Positions 46,801 through 56,779 of a stretch of DNA of 64,000 nt are shown piece after piece. The stretch is from Owenia fusiformis (taxonomy: Eukaryota > Annelida > Polychaeta > Sabellida > Oweniidae). The stretch covers positions 558,001 to 622,000 of the forward strand of contig CAIIXF020000005.1 of NCBI GenBank assembly GCA_903813345.2, in the 5' to 3' direction. Both the position numbers and the translations under genes were made by a program. Under the pieces are notes generated by a model, which saw only the letters and a list, made by a program, of their open reading frames with translations, was not told the DNA's origin and did no database searches. Position 1 is the first letter of the stretch, and the number at the start of each line of letters is the position of its first letter.

Positions 46801-49800
46801 GTTGGGGCCTACATGATCCTCATGCTTATGTTGGGGCCCACATGATCCCCAAGCTTATGTTGGGGCCTACATGATCCTCATGCTTATGTTGGGGCCTACA
46901 TGATCCCCATGCTTATGTTTGGGCCGACATGATCCTCATGCTTATGTTGGGGCCCACATGATCCCCAAGCTTATGTTGAGGCCTATATGATCCTCATGCT
47001 TATGTTGGGGCCTACACGATCCCCATTTGGATGCATGTTGGAGGTCACATAGTAAAGGACATTCAAATGACAGAAATCACGTAGAACCCCACACATGTTG
47101 ATATCATAATATTTACTTCTCTTAAATTAGCAAATAAAATCAATAGACTTACCATAACCATTGTTTGAAAGCTGGAAGATAAAGAATAAACACAAATTAA
47201 ATACAGATAAATACAGCTGCTACATCTGAATCAAGCTGCCACAGATGGTGGAGTTTGAATGTGAGATAAATAAATTGAATTCCGATATTTCCCCTTAACC
47301 TTTTTTCTTGAATGTACCAAGCTTAAAAGTAATTGCTCACAAATTACGCATAAGACATAAGCATGTTTCAACGAGTGCATGTAGCTTGTGTAATTTCAAT
47401 AAAGTAATTAACTTCCTATACTCGTATGTGAGCAATATTTCCGATGTTTACAGGGAAGGTTTGCAACAAAGTCTACAGGTGGTAATAAGTGATACTGAGT
47501 CCCTTAATTTAAACAAATATCTCTCGTAATATTATTTTATTTTTCAGTCTTTTGTGCAGTATGGTTATACCTACAGCCAAAAGGATCATGTAGTGTATCG
47601 CGAACAGTTTTGGACAGTTTTATTTTTGACAAGGAGTATTGTTAGACTACACATTCCCCGTTTTACATAAGAAGAATATACAATTCCCCTATCAGTGGTT
47701 ACTGGCAGAGGGAAGGAGAAACTTTTCATATGGTTAAAATGAGAAAAGGAGATCTTTTTTAAATAAGAACATTTTCGAAAAACTGAGATGGTTACAACTG
47801 TAATCCATTATCCATCGGTTTAATTCAAATGACATTTCTTTTACTTTTTGTGCTTAAGTTGAAGATCGCATTGTTCTAATGTAAAAAAAGGAATGTGTGA
47901 TACTCAGAGTCAAAAATAAAACTGTCTAGAATTATTTGCAATGTACTCTGCGATCCTTTCATTTTTGGTTGTTTTTATTCAAATAATAAAGATACAAACT
48001 TATTTTAATAAATATTTAATCACTTACAAGAGGACTATAAAGTTAATGATTCCCCAGAACATTTCCGGAATGAAGCTTAGTCTCCATGGAGACTGGGACT
48101 CCAGCATCTGTCCTGCAATCAAAATGAAACCACATCACCATGACGTATTGTATATAAACTAAATGTACTTGAAACTACATGCTCTTGTACATTAAAACAT
48201 GTATATCTGAACACCTCTCTAATCTGAACAACTCAACCATATTGAATATAAACAAAATGTACTTGTACATATACATGTTTATCCTATGCCAAGTAGAGTT
48301 TTAGGGAGATAAGTTGGTCAGATATATCCCGTATCCTGATTTTGAGGTTTCCATATCCAGAACCTCCATATCTCCCGCCATATCTCCCGCTTCGGTGCAT
48401 ATCTTCCCGCTTCCGGTGCATATCTTCCCGCTTCCGGTAATGCAATAAAATGACTTGATTTGTTTATTTTTACACCTTGTACTGTTGAAATGGCCATATG
48501 CCCCTGAAAAGTCTACTTGGTATAGGATAAAGCAGTTATGTACGGTCAGTTTGGATATTGGGTTCATCCCTCGTGAGGGATGAACCCTACGGTCCCTCAG
48601 GTAGATATGCATATCTCCCTCTGGATAAACCCCATATCCAAAACCTCCCAGTACATAACCCTTATATATCTGAACAACTCTAAATAAGAACACTTTGGTA
48701 TTCTGCATAGAAAGGCTTTGATATATATGTTTTGGTATTATCATGAAGAAATCAATTTTGAATATGATTAAAGTACATGTATAAAACATTTTACTCATTT
48801 AAAAGTCAACAAAAAGACTAAGAAAAAGAGGTATCAAATTGTTCACTTGGAGTCAGGAGTGTTGCATTGTGAACAGTCATTCCAATAAAAACATAATTTG
48901 TGGGAAAATGTCCAGTTTCATTATTGCAATAATTATGATGAATTCCATTTTGTTTTAAACTATCAAAAAGTAGTAGTCTTTTGATGTCTTATATATCAAT
49001 TGTTTTTTAGGTTTTACCCAATGAGGACTGGTTCCCAGAGTGCAACATCAATATTCTGTCCAATATGTGGGCACTATATATAAACATTGACAGGGACCCT
49101 CGCCGCATATGGGGTACCTTTTTTTCCATTTGGTATGGCAATAAACCTACATTTTAGGATCTGGTATGAGAATGCCTCTTCAAATTTATGACACGAGGTA
49201 TGATGATGGTCAAGTTTTTCCTTTTCCTGGTATGAGAATGGTTGTGGAAAATAGGTTACCTCACAATTGCGGTATGGTATTGGTCTAATAGTTACATACA
49301 GTATCCTTGATTTGAGGTTGTTTTTGATCGTTTTCCTCATATATCTGCCTTCTTCCCAAGGCCTTCTTCAATTTGAATATTAGTTTTTTCTACTTTGGAC
49401 ATTTGGTATGGCATTGGTCCTATATAAAGACATTTGGTATGGCATCAGTCTTATTTCTGAACATTTGGTATGGTATTGGTCCTATATTTGGGCATTTGGT
49501 ATGGCTTTTAGGCGTAATTTTTCTTGGAATGGGAACACATTTAAATTTGACAGTTTGGAACATATCGATATCTGAGGATTCAGCCTATGACCCCCTCCAA
49601 AATCTATAGACCCCTCGGGTGTGGGCATGTCGTGATACAAAATTTGAATTCAAACAGCTGCGGTTTTGTTCACTTCAACATTTGAATCGTGAACTTTGGT
49701 CTTATTTCTGAGCGAAAATTTCCAAAACTCACAAGAAATGATCGAGATATTGGTTGAAACAGGGGCTTTCAAATCTAATTTGTAAGCCCATGGTTGAAAT

Positions 49801-50496
49801 GAAATCTATTGAACTGTTTATTTTGAATTTTTAGTTGGTTATGATTTCAGAAAATAATGAAAATTCAATGTTTTCATTGTTGGTAAAAATCGCGTTTCAA
49901 TCCTGGGAGCCAATCCTTGGGTTTCCACTAGAGGCAATCTGCGCGAGATTCCATTTTTTGGTTCGGTTTTTAGGGCATGCGCAATAAATCCAGCAATTTA
50001 ATTGGTTCAAATTATTATAACGCATGCGCAACTAATAACTTATAGGAACATTTAATTTGAGATAGATGTCACTTATGTTCATTTTTTCACAGCAGTCCCT
50101 AGCCATGATGCACCATATAGTGCGGGAATATTTTTGTTTATTGTCAAAACAAAAAGTATGCACCCAAAACTCAAATATCTGGCGATGAAGCAGTTTGTTT
50201 TCTTCTGGCTGTCAGTGCTTTGGATTATTAAATAATTAGATAAAACATAGTCAGAGCAGATTGTTATTATTACATGACTGGACTTTATTGAAAATATTAC
50301 ATATTATCGCCCAGTTGATTTTTTACAAACATTTCAACTGGATATTTTGAAATTATATGATTACACATTTCAACACAATACATCTCAAGTGAATCTATGT
50401 ATATCCATAGACACGGTAATGCCAGTGCAAATATTTTATAATGTCCCTTTTGAGTAGAAAACAATGAAAACACTCACCTCCCGACACGTAAACCAT
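43888..50496 (-). CDS. SELENOK: Selenoprotein K, six coding exons, selenocysteine at TGA 43899-43897
   Basis: Minus-strand exons in order: 50496-50478, 48112-48028, 47171-47153, 45045-44963, 44433-44384 and 43934-43888. They give 100 residues (the human protein has 94). The N-terminus MVYVSGGQ, then SPWRLSFIPEMFWGIINFIVLFF, is the family's single membrane helix and SPWRLS block. A cytosolic Gly/Pro/Arg-rich tail includes nine glycines in a row (59-67) and PPPPPRRRMGG. The end is PSPPPMAGGG-Sec-GR, then TAA, with TGA as codon 98. The family protein sits in the ER membrane, supports palmitoylation by DHHC6 and takes part in ER stress and calcium signalling. Two exons contribute only 19 nt each. 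Its promoter is shared with RNASEH2A. Confidence 0.95.
45046..45960 (-). repeat. Twelve extra tandem copies of the SELENOK exon-4 acceptor and exon start
   Basis: The acceptor core (ctg on plus, CAG on minus) recurs at 45046, 45120, 45194, 45268 and onward to 45934, exactly 74 bp apart. That makes 12 duplicate units beyond the real exon. Each holds the tttcag acceptor plus 51 nt coding PSTTKKGRESYTTDYRV or variants (EGF, ESF), followed by 23 nt of intron. None carries the Gly-rich part or the donor of exon 4. Since 74 is not a multiple of three, read-through shifts frame and meets stops. Confidence 0.93.
46409..47017. repeat. 29-bp minisatellite, 21 units, in the same SELENOK intron
   Basis: The unit is gatccccatgcttatgttg followed by gggcctacat; starts at 46409, 46438 and so on to 47018 are spaced 29 bp. 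Each unit contains the self-complementary pair ccccaa/ttggggc, so a strand could form a row of small hairpins. Variation is limited to a few positions. Confidence 0.93.
47579..47960. mobile_element. Small inverted-repeat element in a SELENOK intron
   Basis: tggacagttttatttttgac (47611-47630) is inverted at 47909-47928. The outer ends (aaaggatcatgtagtgtatc and its weaker mirror) resemble the termini of the 15343-17963 element. About 380 bp, non-coding. Confidence 0.65.
48271..48660. repeat. Nested inverted repeats in SELENOK intron 1
   Basis: tatcctatgccaag (48271-48284) mirrors cttggtataggata (48517-48530). A perfect 28-bp palindrome at 48560-48587 (gggttcatccctc-gt-mirror) is itself enclosed by tttggatat and atatccaaa. 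The mixture suggests overlapping fold-back insertions. Confidence 0.65.
48715..48990 (+). repeat. Dispersed repeat, copy 1 (family D1)
   Basis: It shares ttccaataaaaacataattt, gtgggaaaatgt, gcattgtg and ataattatgatgaattccaa with 60745-61000 in the same orientation. The copy at 60633-61183 preserves terminal inverted repeats; this one does not show them clearly. Confidence 0.7.
49090..49520. repeat. Cluster of TTTGGTATGG direct repeats
   Basis: catttggtatggcattggtc and variants recur at about 49400, 49431, 49461 and 49491, roughly every 30 bp, with looser copies at 49130-49280. Located in SELENOK intron 1. Confidence 0.6.
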
Positions 50497-50510
50497 CTTC
50501 AAAACAAAGA

Positions 50511-50518
50511 TGACGTCA
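50511..50518. promoter_or_regulatory. CRE palindrome TGACGTCA
   Basis: A perfect 8-bp CREB/ATF site 15 bp upstream of the SELENOK ATG. An ATF-type site would fit the ER-stress induction known for SELENOK in vertebrates; the link is inference. Confidence 0.5.
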
Positions 50519-50755
50519 GTAAGTCTTAATTACACTAAACGAAACAATCGAAACAACCCCCGTATTCCCGGGAAATTCATTTTCGTTAGTGCTGGACTAA
50601 TATTTAAGACATTTAATAATTTCATGGATGGGTGGCATTTCAAAAGATAAATAAAAAATGTATATCTATTTAAATAAATGATATAAAATGTTAGAAAGAT
50701 GACCTAGTTTTACCGGAAATCAAAATTATTCTAACCAGATTCAGCCTTTGACCTT

Positions 50756-50763
50756 TTTGGCGC
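50756..50763 (+). promoter_or_regulatory. E2F-like site TTTGGCGC
   Basis: Matches the E2F consensus and lies about 45 bp upstream of the RNASEH2A start codon, consistent with S-phase-linked expression of a replication-repair enzyme. Confidence 0.45.
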
Positions 50764-50806
50764 GAGTTGTAAAATCTTGTCCTGTAATATATTCTCCAAT
50801 ATAAGC

Positions 50807-53800
50807 ATGGATATCAGCGGTTATAAGAAAAACAACTCTAAAAGTCACGTGGTAGCATCTGTTGTTCCAGAGATTACAAAAACTGAGCCATGTTGGCTTG
50901 GAATTGACGAGGCGGGAAGAGGACCAGTTTTAGGTTTTTGATTTTTCCTGTTTCTAGGCTAGACAATAGTCGAATTATAATCGCTAATCCATAGGCTAAG
51001 GGTTAAGTAATAGTAAGCTGTATAAAGAAGAGACAGGTTAACAACTAGGATTTAGGCCACTTGTTAACATGGCGATTTTAACATTATTTGTGTATAATTT
51101 TCAAAAAACAATGCAGAGTTGATCCAAAATTGATAGTTTGCAATTCTTACCTATGAATCAACCACATTCAAGTGATATAGAGTGAATAAAGCCGTCTTGA
51201 GGCGAGATATTCTGAAAACCTACAATTGCCTGGCAAGTTACCCGGATTTCCGTGTTGAATCATGAATGGAAGTTTGAAACAAGGAATTTGATTGGTTCCT
51301 GCTAACCGCCGCCAGTGACACCTATCTGGTTCTCTAAAATGTAATTCATTTTCTAGAAATAACAATCAATTAAAGTGTACAAAACTATAAAAGGTTTACT
51401 TAATAATTATTTATCAAAACATCTGATTCATATAATATATTTTTAAACCCATTTTTCTTGGAATTTTAAACTTCTAATTACAACCAATCAAATCAATCGT
51501 TACAAGATTCAATCTTTCCATGTGTCCGGAAGTTTCAACTTGCCGGGCAATTGCAGGTTCGTACAGTTGGTGTTTTTTTATGCTGTCTTATCGAAGAGTT
51601 AGGATATAGATTTGAAATATTCAACAATCTACGTTTCGAAAACACTTTGGAGAAGATTCTTGGGAGATTTGGTGGTACGACTCGATATCAGTAAGGAGAA
51701 CTCGTACCAAGACGGCAAGTTTTTGAAAAAATTTTCAATCCTAATTGTTGACCTGTCTCTTCTATATACAGCTTACTATTACTTAACCCTTAGCCTATGC
51801 GCTAATCGGTAGAAGATAATATAATTTCTAACCTGGCCTAACCTCTTTCAAATGCTGACTTATCTGATAGTAGATGATGTTCTATTTGTTGTTGATGTCC
51901 GCCTTTGAAAGAGGAAGGTGTATTTCTTGGAAGTTTTGAGATAAATCTTTTCATCGCGATTCCAGGAAGACCACTTAAGGCATATTTGCTCTAAATTTTC
52001 ACACATGTTACATGGTAAGAAGTTCTAGAGCTGATATTAACTCTTTGGCGACCATCTTGCATTCTGGTCGCCATCTTGGAAGTTTATAGATAAATCTTGT
52101 CATCGCAATTCCAGGAAAACCACTTAAATTTTCACACATGTTACATGGTACGAAGTTCTAGAGCTGATTAAATTTTCGTTGGCCATCTTGCATTCTGGAA
52201 GCCATCTTGAAAGTTTTTAGATAAATCTTGTCATTGTGATTCCAGGTAAACCATGTGACAGATTTACTTCGAATTTTCACACATGTTACATGGTAAAAAG
52301 TTCTAAAGCTGATTAACTTTTCGGTGGCCATCTTGCATTCTGGCGGCCATCTTGGAAGTTTTTAGATAAATCTTGTCATCGCAATTCCAGGAAATCCACT
52401 CGACGTGTTACCTAACAAGTTCTAGAGCTGATTTACTTTTCGGTGGCCATCTTGGATTCTGGCAGCCATCTTGGAAGTTTTTAGATAAATCTTGTCATCC
52501 CAATTCCACACTGCTATGTTTTAGGTACGATATTTCACCCTGTGCCTTGTTCTCATTTTATTTTAGGTCCAATGGTGTATGGTATTGCCTACTGCCCAAT
52601 CTCAATGAAAGACAAATTGAAAGATATGGGACTTGCAGGTTTGGTTATTTCCATGATATATGTAGGGCCTCGTGAATATTTTTGAAATAAAACATATCAA
52701 GGGTGTTACTAGCTAGTTGATGAGGCATATTTAAAAGGGTGAGGGAAAAATTTAGGCAATTTATTCTGACTATCACAAGACTTCATTTTCACAGTTTGAA
52801 TTGAAAAGAAATTTATGTATTTGCTTGATGAACTATTTCAGATTCAAAGACCTTATCTGAGGAAAAAAGAGAAAGTCTGATGAATAGCATAGATGAAGCC
52901 AAAGACTACATGGGCTGGATTGTCAATATCCTTGCCCCAAATGCCATTTCTAATGGCATGCTTAGAAGGTATGTTTATGTTATGTACATGACAAGTTCTA
53001 ATTATCTACAATCAAAATTACAAGAAATCAGAAAATCATTGTATTTATTCGTTCTGCAGGTGTAAATACAACTTGAACGCGATATCACATGACACGGCTA
53101 TAGGACTTGTACAGAAAGCTATTGAGAAGGGGGTAAATGTAAAAGAGGTAAGGGTTCATTTACTTTATGTTTCTTTGCTTATTTGTTTGTAGATACAGTA
53201 AAACTCATAGGTTTTGGGCCCAACTAAAGATGGCAGCAGAGGTAGAATCATAACAAACACAGATTGATTGGCATGCCATCTTTATTTGAAAACTATTTTT
53301 ATCATTCTTTAGCCTATGGTAAAACCTGAAAATAGAACACCTTATAGTCCCATTACCAATTGACTTAATTTTAAATGAACCTCTGTAAGTGGAACACCTC
53401 TCGAGTCATTTTAGATGTACGAAAGTTTTTCACTTTGAGTTAAGGGGTCAACTGACTGTTCTACATCTATGACCTATCTACAGGTAGACTGGCTAAATTG
53501 TATACCTCAATTGTAAATTTGACTGGAATCCACATGTATTCTTTTCATGGACATACAACTATTAGATATTGTCTACCCATAGGCAAATTATGCGCCTCAT
53601 ACTGACCAATCAGATTGGAGCATTTTAAATGTATTATTTTGCCTTATAGGTTTATGTTGATACAGTGGGGCCACCAGAAAAATATCAAGCTAAGCTAGAA
53701 GGAATATTTCCAGATTTGAAAATAACAGTTGCCAAAAAGGCCGATGCCCTTTATTCCATAGTCAGTGGGGCCAGTATATGTGCAAAAGTAAGTCTACTTA

Positions 53801-56346
53801 ATGAAATTTTATTGTACCTTAAGGTGGCCTATAACCATGTTTATTTTTTCGTGAAGCAACTCAGTAAAATTACGATTTCTTCGGACCCTAAATTCAATGT
53901 ATCTATGCCCAAAAGTGTCAGGAACACATACTCGTTTGATCTTGATTGAACATCAGGGTGCAGAGAAATCTTAATTTTACTGAGTGGCTTAAGGTGGCTT
54001 AAAATGATGCTTATTTTTTCGTTCCCGAGACACAAATCCACAACTCATCCCCTGGACAACTCATATCCTGGACATCTCATCCCCTAGACAGCTCATCCTC
54101 TGGACAACTCATCCCCTGGATGACTCATCCCCTGAACAACTCATCCCCTGGATGACTCATCCCCTGGACAACTCATCCCCTAGACAACTCATCCTCTGGA
54201 CAACTCATCCCCTAGATAACTCATCCTCTGGACAACTCATCCTCTAGACAACTCATCCCCTAGACGACTAATCCTCAGGACAACTCATCTCATGGACAAC
54301 TCATTCCCTGGACAATTCATCTCCTGGACATCTCATCCCCTAGACAGCTCATCCTCTGGACACCTCATTCCCTGGATGATGAACAACTTATCCCCTGAAC
54401 AACTTATCCCCTGGATGACTCATCCCCTGGACAACTCATCCCTAGACACCTCATCCCCTAGACAACTCATCCTCTTGACAGCTCATCCCCCTAGACAACT
54501 CATACCCAAGACAACTCATCCCCTAGACAACTCATCACCTAGCCAACTCATCCTCTGGACAACTCATCCCCCAGAGAACTCATCCCCTAGACAACTCATC
54601 CCCTGGACAACTCATCCTCTCGACAACTCATCTCCTGGACATCTCATCCCCTAGACAACTCATCCTCTAGACAATTCATCCCCTAGACAACTCATCCCCT
54701 GGACAACTCATCCTCTGGACAACTCATCTCCTAGACATCTCATCCCCTAGACACCTCATCCCCTAGACAACTCATCCTCTGGACAACTCATCCCCTGGAC
54801 AACTCATCCAATGGACAACTCATCTTCTGGACATCTCATCCCCTAGACAACTCATCCTTTGGGTAACTCATCCTCTAGACAACTCATCCCTGAGACAACT
54901 CATCCTCTAGACAACTCATCCCTAGACAACTCATACCTAGACAACTCATCCCTGGACAACTCATCCCCTAGACAACTTATCCTCTGGACAACTCATCCCC
55001 TAGACAACTAATCACTTGGATGATTCATCCTCTAGACAACTCATCCCCTAGAGAACTCATCCCAGGACAACTCATCCTCTGGACAACTCATCCCTGGACA
55101 ACTCATCCAATGGACAACTCATCCCTGGACAACTCATCCCCTAGACAACTTATCCTCTGGACAACTCATCCCCTAGACAACTAATCCCCTGGATGATTCT
55201 TCATTTGGCTTCATTTAATGTTATATTATCAATTCATATTATTGATATAATATATAGAGGTTATTTAATGGGAGATTTTTGATACAGGGTATATCTGAGG
55301 GAAATACAATATATCTATATTGTATTTACCGAGGGATATGCCCTGCATCAAAAATCGAGCATTTAATTACTGATTTATTCTATATAAAGTAGATTATGAG
55401 GAATAATAGGTAAGTCCCCTGACTCAGTATCTACTCCCTGAATTTGTGACGTCGTAGATATATATCTCCTGCTCAAGTCACATCAATTATATTTCCGCAT
55501 GTTATTTACCTATAACACCACTAAGTATGGAATAAATTGAGATATTGTGGCCAATGTGAATAAATTTAGGATTTTGCACCATGTGGAGAAAAAACTAAGA
55601 AGTGATTTATATAGGTTTGGATACTGTGGCAATGATTCTTCTCTTCTGTAGGAGGCTATAGTCTACTTAAGTTACATTTCAATTTAGATAACTTTTAAAT
55701 CAAGTTTTGATTATTGATAAAATTAAAATCTTGGTATTTTTGAAATTTAAAAGTTGCAGAGGTCAGCATAATATCTATGGCTGGTTTCAATTTTCAGGTA
55801 TGCAGAGACCATTGTGTAAAAGAGTGGGAATTTAAAGAAGGCATTGAAGTAGACAACTTTGGCTCTGGATACCCTGGAGGTAATATACATAGATGTTATT
55901 GATCAACCCTCGTACATACTAGATGTTATTGAGTGGCAGGGGTGGAATAGGAATTTTATATTGACCAAGGAAAATATCATATTTATTATTCATTATTGCC
56001 TGAGTGCCGGCCTGAGTGTTCATATTCTATCACAACCTTCAATAACCTAGTTATTACAAATTATTTTTTCTGAAACTTTATTTTAAAACTGTATGTTATC
56101 ACCCAATGAAAGTAACATGATACAATTTAATTTATCATAAACATTTATTAACTTTTACAAATTTTAAAAATGATGAAGATGTGGTTTCCCCATGGGTAGA
56201 TTCATTTTTAACATATTTCCAGATCCAAACACCAAGAACTTTATGAAAGAACAATTAGATCCAGTGTTTGGTTTCCCTCAACTTGTACGTTTTGGATGGT
56301 CAACTGCGTACAATGTCATTGATGAGAAGTGTGTCTCTGTTTGCTG
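50807..56346 (+). CDS. RNASEH2A: Ribonuclease H2 subunit A, seven exons found, last exon missing
   Basis: Exons: 50807-50933, 52567-52638, 52842-52968, 53060-53147, 53650-53787, 55798-55879 and 56223-56346, 252 codons plus two bases. Residues [20 protein letters not shown] (30-49) hold the catalytic Asp34 and Glu35. [24 protein letters not shown] (Asp142) and [19 protein letters not shown] (Asp170) complete the DEDD site. GSGYP carries the tyrosine that senses the RNA-DNA junction, and [13 protein letters not shown] is the conserved C-terminal block. The protein nicks 5' of ribonucleotides in DNA and degrades RNA-DNA hybrids in the nucleus, in complex with subunits B and C. The human protein has 299 residues, so about 45 C-terminal residues are not located. 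Reading through the last donor gives Trp then TAA, a possible short isoform. Confidence 0.94.
50980..51810. mobile_element. Fold-back element with about 70-bp terminal repeats in RNASEH2A intron 1
   Basis: The left end (ataggctaagggttaagtaa, agtaagctgtata, gaagagacaggt, aactaggatt; 50983-51052) is inverted at 51738-51808 with few changes. A weaker inner pair (acctacaattgcctggcaag at about 51218 and its mirror near 51540) extends the fold-back. About 830 bp, non-coding. Confidence 0.85.
51940..52552. repeat. Degenerate satellite and element tail in RNASEH2A intron 1
   Basis: Four to five units of 118-146 bp start tagataaatcttgtcat and contain acacatgttacatggta, agttctagagctgatta and ggccatcttgcattctgg. 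The final part ttttaggtacgatatt...tgtgccttgtt matches 9041-9075. The repeat ends about 15 bp before exon 2 (52567), so it supplies part of the intron's 3' end. Confidence 0.8.
53862..53985. repeat. Small inverted-repeat element in RNASEH2A intron 5
   Basis: actcagtaaaattacgattt is mirrored by aaatcttaattttactgagt. Similar ttaaggtggc...tttattttttcg sequence flanks both sides, as a long direct duplication would. Confidence 0.6.
54040..55200. repeat. About 17-bp minisatellite, roughly 65-70 units
   Basis: The unit gacaactcatcccctag/ctg varies at its last bases (cctct, ccaat, gatgactc). It fills about 1.15 kb of RNASEH2A intron 5. A resulting open frame (54292-54654) is an artefact. Confidence 0.9.
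55275..55360. repeat. Imperfect palindrome in RNASEH2A intron 5
   Basis: tttttgatacagggtatat on the left mirrors atatgccctgcatcaaaaa on the right, around a centre with gagggaaatacaatatat. The gagggatat words also occur at 61430-61490. Confidence 0.65.
55361..55797. other. Remainder of RNASEH2A intron 5
   Basis: AT-rich, ending with the exon 6 acceptor tttcaattttcag. No other feature was recognised. Confidence 0.4.
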
Positions 56347-56779
56347 GTAAGTGAAATTTCCCAAAGTTTTCATCCTCATGATCCCCTTCCCCCTGACCGA
56401 AACCTCATTTCTATCATCTCAGACATGCTAGTGTGACTCAACAATACACGACTTGTCATAAACTGCACATCTTAGAACCTATAATTCTTTATTTAAAAGA
56501 AAAGTATGGTATATTGTCTTAATAATTAATTGTAAAAGTATCTGTAGCTTCATTGATCCTCAAGAGCCAAGTGTCTACCAGGTTAAATATTCAATGGGAT
56601 TCGCTGTGCTATGTGTGGTGATCTAGTTTACCCTTTCACGTGTCATCTAAATACTATTAGGCAAACTTTTCTGACTTAGGTATTTCTCATAAGTTTTAAA
56701 AAAGCTGTGAATATGCAAAACAATATCTCTTTAATTACCAGGAGTATTTAGTTGGTATATTGTCTTAATACACCATTTC
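56347..56779. other. Region between RNASEH2A exon 7 and the synthetase 3' end
   Basis: It contains the donor of exon 7 and, on the minus strand, an AATAAA (plus 56488-56493) about 290 nt past the synthetase stop. No continuing RNASEH2A exon was found. Confidence 0.5.

Larger units (their letters stand above)
50497..50806. promoter_or_regulatory. Bidirectional promoter between SELENOK and RNASEH2A
   Basis: The two start codons face away from each other with 310 bp between them, so regulation must be shared or interleaved. Sites visible: TGACGTCA (50511-50518) near SELENOK, CCGGAAAT (50713-50720) as an ETS-type core, and TTTGGCGC (50756-50763) near RNASEH2A. No TATA box stands out at a fixed distance. 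Confidence 0.7.

Noticed and set aside
46409-47017. CRISPR-like array
   Set aside because: Units are contiguous 29-bp repeats with no spacers, in an animal gene intron.
54292-54654. 120-residue Pro/Ser-rich open frame
   Set aside because: Lies wholly in the 17-bp minisatellite inside an RNASEH2A intron.
56401-56422. Candidate acceptor for the last RNASEH2A exon (tatcatctcag)
   Set aside because: Joining it to exon 7 creates an immediate TGA and no homology to the family C-terminus.
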